This document shows positions 58,102 to 64,000 of a stretch of DNA of 64,000 nt, in pieces. Source of the stretch: Ampullaceana balthica (lineage: Eukaryota > Mollusca > Gastropoda > Lymnaeidae). The translations under genes were made by a program, and so were the position numbers. Numbering within the stretch: position 1 is the first letter of the stretch; each line of letters begins with the position of its first letter. The stretch covers positions 62,001 through 126,000 of the forward strand of contig CALYLW010000692.1 in the NCBI GenBank assembly GCA_944989445.1. The letters run 5' to 3'. The notes under the pieces were generated by a model. The model saw nothing but the letters and a program-made list of their open reading frames with translations, was not told the DNA's origin and did not search any database.

Positions 58102-58109
58102 AGATGGTC

Positions 58110-58312
58110 CATAGGCGTCACTAGGGGGTGCGGTGTGTGCGGACCGCACTGGGTGACTCCATCTAAAGGCAAGGGGTGACATAAAAATCTAAAATTATGT
58201 ATGTTAACGTTATTTTGCACTGGCAGACTCGGAGGAGGTCTATGTGGTAAGTTGTGAGGGGTGACAACATTACCTACCGCACTGTGTGACAGTAGCCCTA
58301 GTGACGCCTCTG
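58110..58312. mobile_element. hAT-like MITE inserted in the HSP70 promoter duplicate A
   Basis: Ends CATAGGCGTCACTAGGG and CCCTAGTGACGCCTCTG are inverted repeats; flanking 8-mers AGATGGTC and AGATGTCC are near-identical. The corresponding site in copy B (around 59285) is uninterrupted, confirming an insertion. Confidence 0.8.
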
Positions 58313-58407
58313 AGATGTCCTACTTAAACATTTCATTGATTCGTTGTTCTATTAACTAAGTGCGCATGTCCAATGTGCTAAAAATAGCTTCCGTCTCTCC
58401 CCAATAA

Positions 58408-58997
58408 CAGGGGTGTCCTAACTGTAGAGGGCCGTATTCCATGAAGTTGAATCATTTGAGGGCAGGATTAAGATAGTAAAGAATAATTACTGAATTGAAG
58501 GACTTTTAATTATTTGATTGATTTTTTGCTAGTAATTTGTAAGAGTGATATATTTGTATGTGAAAAAAAATGGGACAAAACTATCGCAATTTTCGAGACT
58601 TTTTAAATATCTAATTCCTTTAAAAGAAATTACTAAAGATGTTTATATTATACCACGTACTTTAAAATAAATTAAACGTATTGAAATATAACTAGAGCAG
58701 AAAATGATGTGTCACAAATTGTGATGTAAAATAACTGTCTTAAAATCTTAAAGTACTATGACGCCACATTAATTTGTTTTTCCGAGTTGGCAAAAATAAA
58801 AATAGTAGTCATTGATTTTCTTCTGCCGGACGTCATCGAAATTCGTACACATAACAGCAAATAAAAAAAGTAAACAATTTATAGCTTTTCTTATTAATAT
58901 AATCTCTCCGTTACAGAAAAAAAAATACACAAGTCAATTAAGTTGAGGCCGCGGGCCAGTTAAAATTTAAACGCTGGTCGGACTTTGTACACCCTTG
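58408..58997. mobile_element. hAT-like element inserted in HSP70 promoter duplicate A
   Basis: Ends CAGGGGTGTCCTAACT and (reverse complement) CAAGGGTGTACAAAGTCC, flanked by CCCAATAA and TCCAATAG, 6 of 8 matching. The interior has 'gagggccgtattccatgaag' and 'gaggccgcgggccag', typical of hAT MITEs. The matching position in copy B lacks it. Confidence 0.75.
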
Positions 58998-59117
58998 TCC
59001 AATAGTAAATAGCCACACAAAAAATAATTTTCTATGGGAATTCCAGACCTTTTTGTTTTTGACATAAATTTCAAACAATAATTAGCAGACTTAATTTAAA
59101 CAGATTTTCATAAAGAT

Positions 59118-59500
59118 TTTCCTCTCTAACCTCTTCTAAAATCGCAAGTTACTTTGAGTGAAAATCTGCTATTTCAACCCTATATATATACTAGCAGCGA
59201 TGGAAACGTAGAGCTGTCCAGAAACTGCGTTGTGAGTTGTGACTCGAATGTAAACAAGAAACAAGTGGTAGTGTCTTGAATCTAGATGGCCTACATTAAC
59301 ATTTCATTGATTCGTTGTTCTATTAACTAAGTGCGCATGTCCAATATGCTAAAAATAGCTTCCGTATCTCCTCTGTAGCCCATATATGTAAATAGCCATA
59401 CAAATGATTTTCGAGGGGAATCCTAGACCTTTTTAGCTAATGTTTCAGACAATAATTTGCAGAAACTTAATTTAAACAGATTTTCATAAAGATTTTTAAA
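59118..59500 (-). promoter_or_regulatory. Duplicated upstream copy of the HSP70 promoter (copy B)
   Basis: About 380 bp matches copy A after removing its two insertions. Shared blocks include 'aaactgcgttgtgagttgtg', 'aacatttcattgattcgttg' and 'ctaagtgcgcatgtccaat', plus the end 'aacagattttcataaagatt'. It keeps a TATA-like run (59191-59179) and the same imperfect heat-shock element (59228-59216, plus-strand GTCcaGAAacTGC). It could act as a distal promoter or enhancer for the same gene. Confidence 0.65.
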
Positions 59501-59603
59501 CATGGTTTTATAATCTAATGTTATTTAAATTTTTTTTTAAAATAGTACAGAGTTGAACGAAACTGCTGAGCGAAGCAGACCACTATAACTATAGCTCATG
59601 TTC

Positions 59604-60329
59604 CAGGGGTCACCAAACGTTTTCACGTTGGTCCGGATGGCTGTTAAAATGATGAGCGCGGGCCCGCATAACCATTCTAGACGGAAAATTAAGTTAAGTT
59701 TAGATTTCGGTGTTTATCATAGATTAGTGGAGGGAGCTTTAAAAAAGACCCTTAACACAATTATTTATATCCTAAAAAGGTTTCAAAGAAGGATAAATTA
59801 ATATAAAAAAAGATCGTTAACAACAAACCTACAGAGATTATTGCGAGGGATTGTTGGCAAGTGGTGAGGGTTCCACGCATTACCCAGCCGCCTAACTAAG
59901 CTAGGCACCGGGAACCAAATCCTTGTCTTCACATGGATTCGAATGATGAATGTGGATGATATCTTATCTTATCTTATCTATACAGACGCTCCTTCTATGC
60001 AGACCATGACAGATGATCTGTTGGCAAGTGATGCAGCGTTCACGGGCCACAGCTTTGTGGGTTCCACGCATTACACAGCCGCCTAACTAGTGTTAGGTAC
60101 CCATTCGGAACTGGGTGACTCAGGGACGCCCTAGGCCCCGGGAACAAATCCATGCCGTCACATGGAATCGAACCCGTGACCATGGGTACGCCAGTCGAGC
60201 GCGCTGCCACTCGACCACCGCGTCCCATAAACGCTGGTCGGATATGTTTTATCATCCACATTCATCATTCAAGTACCATTGGTGGGCCTCATGAAATGAT
60301 TTTGCGGGGCGTAGTTTGGTGATCCCTTG
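59604..60329. mobile_element. hAT-like element hosting SINE insertions
   Basis: Left end CAGGGGTCACCAAACG and right end (reverse complement) CAAGGGATCACCAAACTACG are inverted repeats. A minus-strand SINE lies inside. Flanking 8-mers do not match convincingly, so the exact boundary is uncertain. Confidence 0.6.
59966..60226 (-). mobile_element. tRNA-derived SINE, full-length copy
   Basis: On the minus strand it starts GGGACGCGGTGGTCGAGTGG, has a B box GGTTCGATTCCATG, a body matching the copies at 23851 and 24603, and a tail AGAAGGAGCGTCTGTA followed by AGATA-type repeats. The tail again matches the CR1/L2-like LINE. A truncated second copy in the same orientation lies at about 59840-59940. 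Confidence 0.85.
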
Positions 60330-63083
60330 TGTAGTCTATCGTAATTTTTATTTATTAATTTGTTTATTAACAGAATAAAATTGGGCGATTCATATAACAA
60401 TAATAATCATTTCTATCTGGGCCATACTTGACACTTAAATACGTTTTTTTAACTTAAGATTTATATGATTACGTCTTTATTATTTTTGAGATCCTTTTTT
60501 TTCTAAAATACCTTTCAAACTTGTGTGAAAAGTTGGACAGTATCCATATTTTGTGCAATATTTTAATAAATCTGATGTGTGGTAATTCTAAACTGCTGCG
60601 CGGCGTCGGTCAGATATCTGCGCAGCTTAAATGGAACATTGTTTGCAGCGTGTCTAAATTTTCCGACCACAGAGGAAGTTTGGATGTTAAAAAATTATTG
60701 ATTGAAATTGGCTAAAATTCCTGTCAACACTTTCAATCACTTTGGCTCGGGATCCCATGACGCCCTTCATTAATTTTTTTTTCAATTTTCCCCTACCAGC
60801 CTACCTACTCCTTAATTTATCTTAAAATAAATGCCTCCTAAGCTTAGCCGATTGATGGCTTGTGTCTTGTCTTGCATTTTTATTAGTTTTGTATGTTGCT
60901 AGCGTGCTGGTATTCCTGGTTTGTTAAGTAAGGTATTACTGTAAATTCATTCCACAACCAAATGCCTATGCCATGCCAATATTGAATATGCCAGACGGGA
61001 AGGAGGATTTGTATGCGTTTTCCGCGCCTATATTATGGAACAAAAGTTATTTTATCCCTATGTCTATCCCTGTATTATGACAGGTCCACGTAGTGTTCAA
61101 CGACCCATACCCTATTCAATAACGACTTTTCTGAAAGTAGTGGAAAGTTGATATACTTAAACTTTCTTAACCTCGAAGATATTTGATAATATTTGATGAA
61201 TTATTTGCATGTTCCGAGTGAAGACCGGAGACAGTGTTATTTCAAAGTTCGTTATATTCATGTTACACAATAAAAGCCCACCCGGGCCACTGATTATGTT
61301 TAGTATTTTTAACAGCTTGTCTATAGTACGCATTGAATAAAATTAGCGTGCAAAGTGAAGTTGTGGATAAGCTTTGGCCTTGGCTGTAGGCTTGAAAAAT
61401 GAAACTAGCTATCACCGGAAGTAAACAAAGGGCTCACCGGCGATTTAAATAACTTTGGTACACTAACGTGGTTGTATCTACAGAAATTAAACATCTTTGT
61501 ATCAGTCAACGAGTTAGTATTTGTTTAAATATAGATCTTCAAATATTATGCTATTCCTATACTCATAGTCCGTTGTTCAAATCATTAAAATCTAGTCTAT
61601 GCCCATGTCTTAAATGAATACATATTGATTTTGTCCGGCGTCAGGTCAATTGAAAAGTGTGCAGTCAGTTGGCTCAGTCAGTTGGTGTGGTTTAAAATAT
61701 AAATTAGGCTACATAAATTATTGCAAATTATTAAATAAAAAAAAATAATTAAATAACCTTGCATGTTATTGCAAATGTAAGACTGCATAGTGTAAAAAGT
61801 GTGAGTGTGTAAACTAGACCAAAAATGTATCCTAAACTAGTAATCTAAATCACACAAAAAGAAGTACTTTTGATTGACTCATCGAAATCAGTTAATTTTT
61901 AAAATGATTTTTTAATTATTTAGATTTTGGGTTTAATCAAATAGGTCAATTAATAATTGTAATATTTTTGGTGACTCTCCCTTTGAGAATGGGAATGAGC
62001 GGAAACAGTAACACTGCTATCGGTTAACAAAGTCAAAATGTCACTCAGAAATTTATGCTATACTTCCTATAAGTACTAATAACTTAAAACTATAGACAAT
62101 ATATAATAGTCATAGTTTATAGGCCTAGAGTCTATATAAATGTAAATACCGGGGCATGGTGATGGCACATCCTCAACTCCATGCAACCTGGTGGTCTTTG
62201 CTGGTGGCCTCATTGATAAGCTGAATAAATTTTAGCAAACCATACTGCTAGTATTCTTAATTTAGCTGATTAGATTCATAACCAGTTCAGTACAGTCACA
62301 TCTGTGTGTAATGTGGTGGAAGTGAAGAGAATAAATCATGACAATGAATTGTGTAGCTGTAGTGTATTTAATTAGAAGCTGTCAGTGTTTTCAAAAGTTT
62401 GAATGATGATTTTTGTCTTTTAAAGGTCTTGTAAGTGAATTATATTAATATCATTATAAATAAACTCAGCTCATGTGTAGTCTGAACTATTATTGAAATC
62501 TTAAGCATTGTCTTAAGCATATAAGTATAATTTATTATTTGAAATTATTTAGGTTTTCAACTGAACCCTTTTACTTGTAGTCTTTTCTTGAAGTAAAAGC
62601 TTTACAATAACTTTTTTAAAGGTGTTTTTAAAAAAATAGAAGCTTGCCTCTGATGAGGGTATGACACAAATAGTAGTAGCTTGATTCAGTAATTTTTAAC
62701 ATACTCACAATCAATTTTCCCCATAAGGTTCGTTAGTCGGTGTGCAAAGTGAAAAACCTCCTGTGCAATGTTCCTCAGCATCCATGCTTTGTGCAAAAAA
62801 TTCTAAACTGCTGTGCAGCATCGGTCAGATATCTGCGCAGCCGGGCAGCTTAAAGGGAACGTTGCTCACAATACCAATTTTCAGTGATCCATATGTGTGC
62901 TTAAACTTTTATTCTACGGGAATGAAGTGGATCCTCTCACCTAACATTTTACTGGAGGCGTGCAAACTTTTCACGGTCCACCCTGTACTTTGTTTTAGAC
63001 CCAAGTTCATGCAATTTGTATAAAGCGTTACCCCACTAATTCCCTTGTATCATGTATTTAAGATCTTGCACTAACTTTTAAAA
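60330..63083. other. Intergenic DNA with one dispersed repeat pair; no gene
   Basis: Two copies of the same repeat lie at about 60590-60665 and 62802-62880. They share 'ttctaaactgctg' and 'cggtcagatatctgcgcag'. The rest is AT-rich with no recognised coding sequence. Regulatory DNA or a 5'UTR exon of the gene starting at 63126 may lie here. Confidence 0.5.
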
Positions 63084-63125
63084 ATGTTATCCTTCTTATT
63101 TAAGAATTTCTTGGATCTTGAAAAT

Positions 63126-63273
63126 ATGGCACATCTTACAAAATTTTATCGCCATCCTGGACTAATTTCAAACCAATTGGACACAGCAAATTCAAAAATT
63201 GCATCTATCATAGGAGATACCACCTTTAGACTAGATACAGAACTTTGTTTCTATGTGCAAGTGGATTCACATG
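63126..63273 (+). CDS. PFAS: First coding exon of a PFAS-like gene (partial)
   Basis: Starts MAHLTKFYRHPGLISNQLDT and ends with the block FRLDTELCFYVQVDSHG, leaving in phase 1 at CAT G|GTAAGC. The FY...P start and the (E/D)TELC(F/Y) block near residue 35-45 resemble the N-terminus of eukaryotic phosphoribosylformylglycinamidine synthase, which makes FGAM in de novo purine synthesis. A possible acceptor CTTCTTATTTAAG at about 63104 suggests a 5'UTR intron. Only 49 codons are visible and the downstream exons lie beyond the window, so this is moderate evidence. Confidence 0.55.
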
Positions 63274-64000
63274 GTAAGCAAATTTTGACTAATAGACTTG
63301 ATTTGAACTTGAAAATCATTTTGACAAGTTTCGTAATAAACTTTTAGTTGATAAAGTACTGACTCACAATAAGACAAGGTTTAAAAACACTGCTAAAAAT
63401 TTAAGTCAAGACACACTGAAGGGTGCCATAAATAAAAGATGCTTATCCTGTGTGTTGGATTAGGTATGGGTTTGAAGTACACGTGCAATTTAATTGTTTA
63501 ATTAAAATAACACTTTCATAACAAGACACATTTTAAAATAATTGTCAATGGGTTTTGTTTGTTTCGTTATTTATTAATGTATTGAAGTAATTATTAGATA
63601 TTATTTCAAGTTATTATGCCTTAATAATGTTATTAGCTTAAGGATGTTAGAATGTTAAAGTTAAGAAACGGTTCACATCAACATTGATTTTCAATTTTAA
63701 AAGGCCTTTTTTTGTGTTAGTGTGATAATCAATTTTCAAACTCCTTATCCATGTTTGTCTCTACCTAAGTAACCTCATGGGGGCTAGGCTTAGGATGCCT
63801 GTTGTGCAATATCTGGCTATTGGATAATATATTAAGGATCCTTGCAGATTTCAAGTGAATGAAAAAATACATGTTCACTTTTGAATAATACATCAATTAG
63901 AAGCATAAAGAGAAAATATTTTTATAATACATATATAATATTAAAAAGTCACAATATCGTGGCTATAATTCTTTGTTGTCATTGGTATGTAGATGATGAA
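63274..64000 (+). other. Probable first intron of the PFAS-like gene
   Basis: AT-rich DNA to the window edge. No second exon is recognisable. Confidence 0.45.

Noticed and set aside
62742..63023. 93-aa frame just upstream of the PFAS-like exon
   Set aside because: Overlaps the dispersed repeat shared with 60590 and has no splice-bounded or family-like content.

Overview
This window looks like an AT-rich, repeat-dense animal genome. The channel and chaperone genes, the intron structure and the mix of transposons fit a lophotrochozoan, most likely a gastropod mollusc; that placement is inference, because no species-diagnostic gene is present. No prokaryotic operon, CRISPR array, rRNA gene or intact tRNA gene was seen.

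Genes. (1) The plus strand from 10753 to 47294 carries ten exons of a TRPC4/5 (TRP-gamma)-like cation channel. All intron phases agree, giving about 957 residues from the last ankyrin/TRP_2 part to the stop; the 5' ankyrin exons lie outside the window. One exon has a one-base frameshift. The next exon is bracketed by two tandem arrays, and the downstream array copies its splice donor five times. (2) The minus strand from 56384 to 54465 carries an intronless HSP70 coding region (639 aa) ending in EEAD instead of EEVD. It has a 5'UTR intron and a heat-shock-type promoter that is tandemly duplicated (about 57950-58407 and 59118-59500) and split by two TIR elements. (3) At the right edge, 63126-63273 looks like the first coding exon of phosphoribosylformylglycinamidine synthase (PFAS).

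Mobile DNA fills most of the rest. The 14.2-kb first TRPC intron holds an apparently intact Ingi/Vingi-like non-LTR retrotransposon (12916-17155, one 1266-aa ORF with APE-RT-RNase H-zinc knuckle and a 13-bp target duplication). It is nested inside a pogo/Tigger-like TIR element (12509-17493). The first 83 nt of the LINE can fold as an HDV-like self-cleaving ribozyme. Also present are remnants of two other non-LTR reverse transcriptases (9265-9745 and 19180-20095), 3' ends of a CR1/L2-like LINE, tRNA-derived SINEs that appear to share that LINE's tail, several hAT-type MITEs (four with perfect 8-bp duplications), a CRE-rich MITE family, Helitron-like elements (one carrying a tRNA-Met-like segment), and many mini- and microsatellites.

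Layout: 1-10.7 kb repeats; 10.7-33.6 kb TRPC exons with transposon-filled introns; 33.6-46.4 kb last TRPC intron or alternative 3'UTR; 46.5-47.3 kb last TRPC exon; 47.3-54.4 kb MITEs and AT-rich DNA; 54.4-59.5 kb HSP70 with promoter; 59.6-63 kb hAT/SINE and dispersed repeats; 63.1 kb PFAS-like exon. All calls come from reading the sequence; no database search was run.
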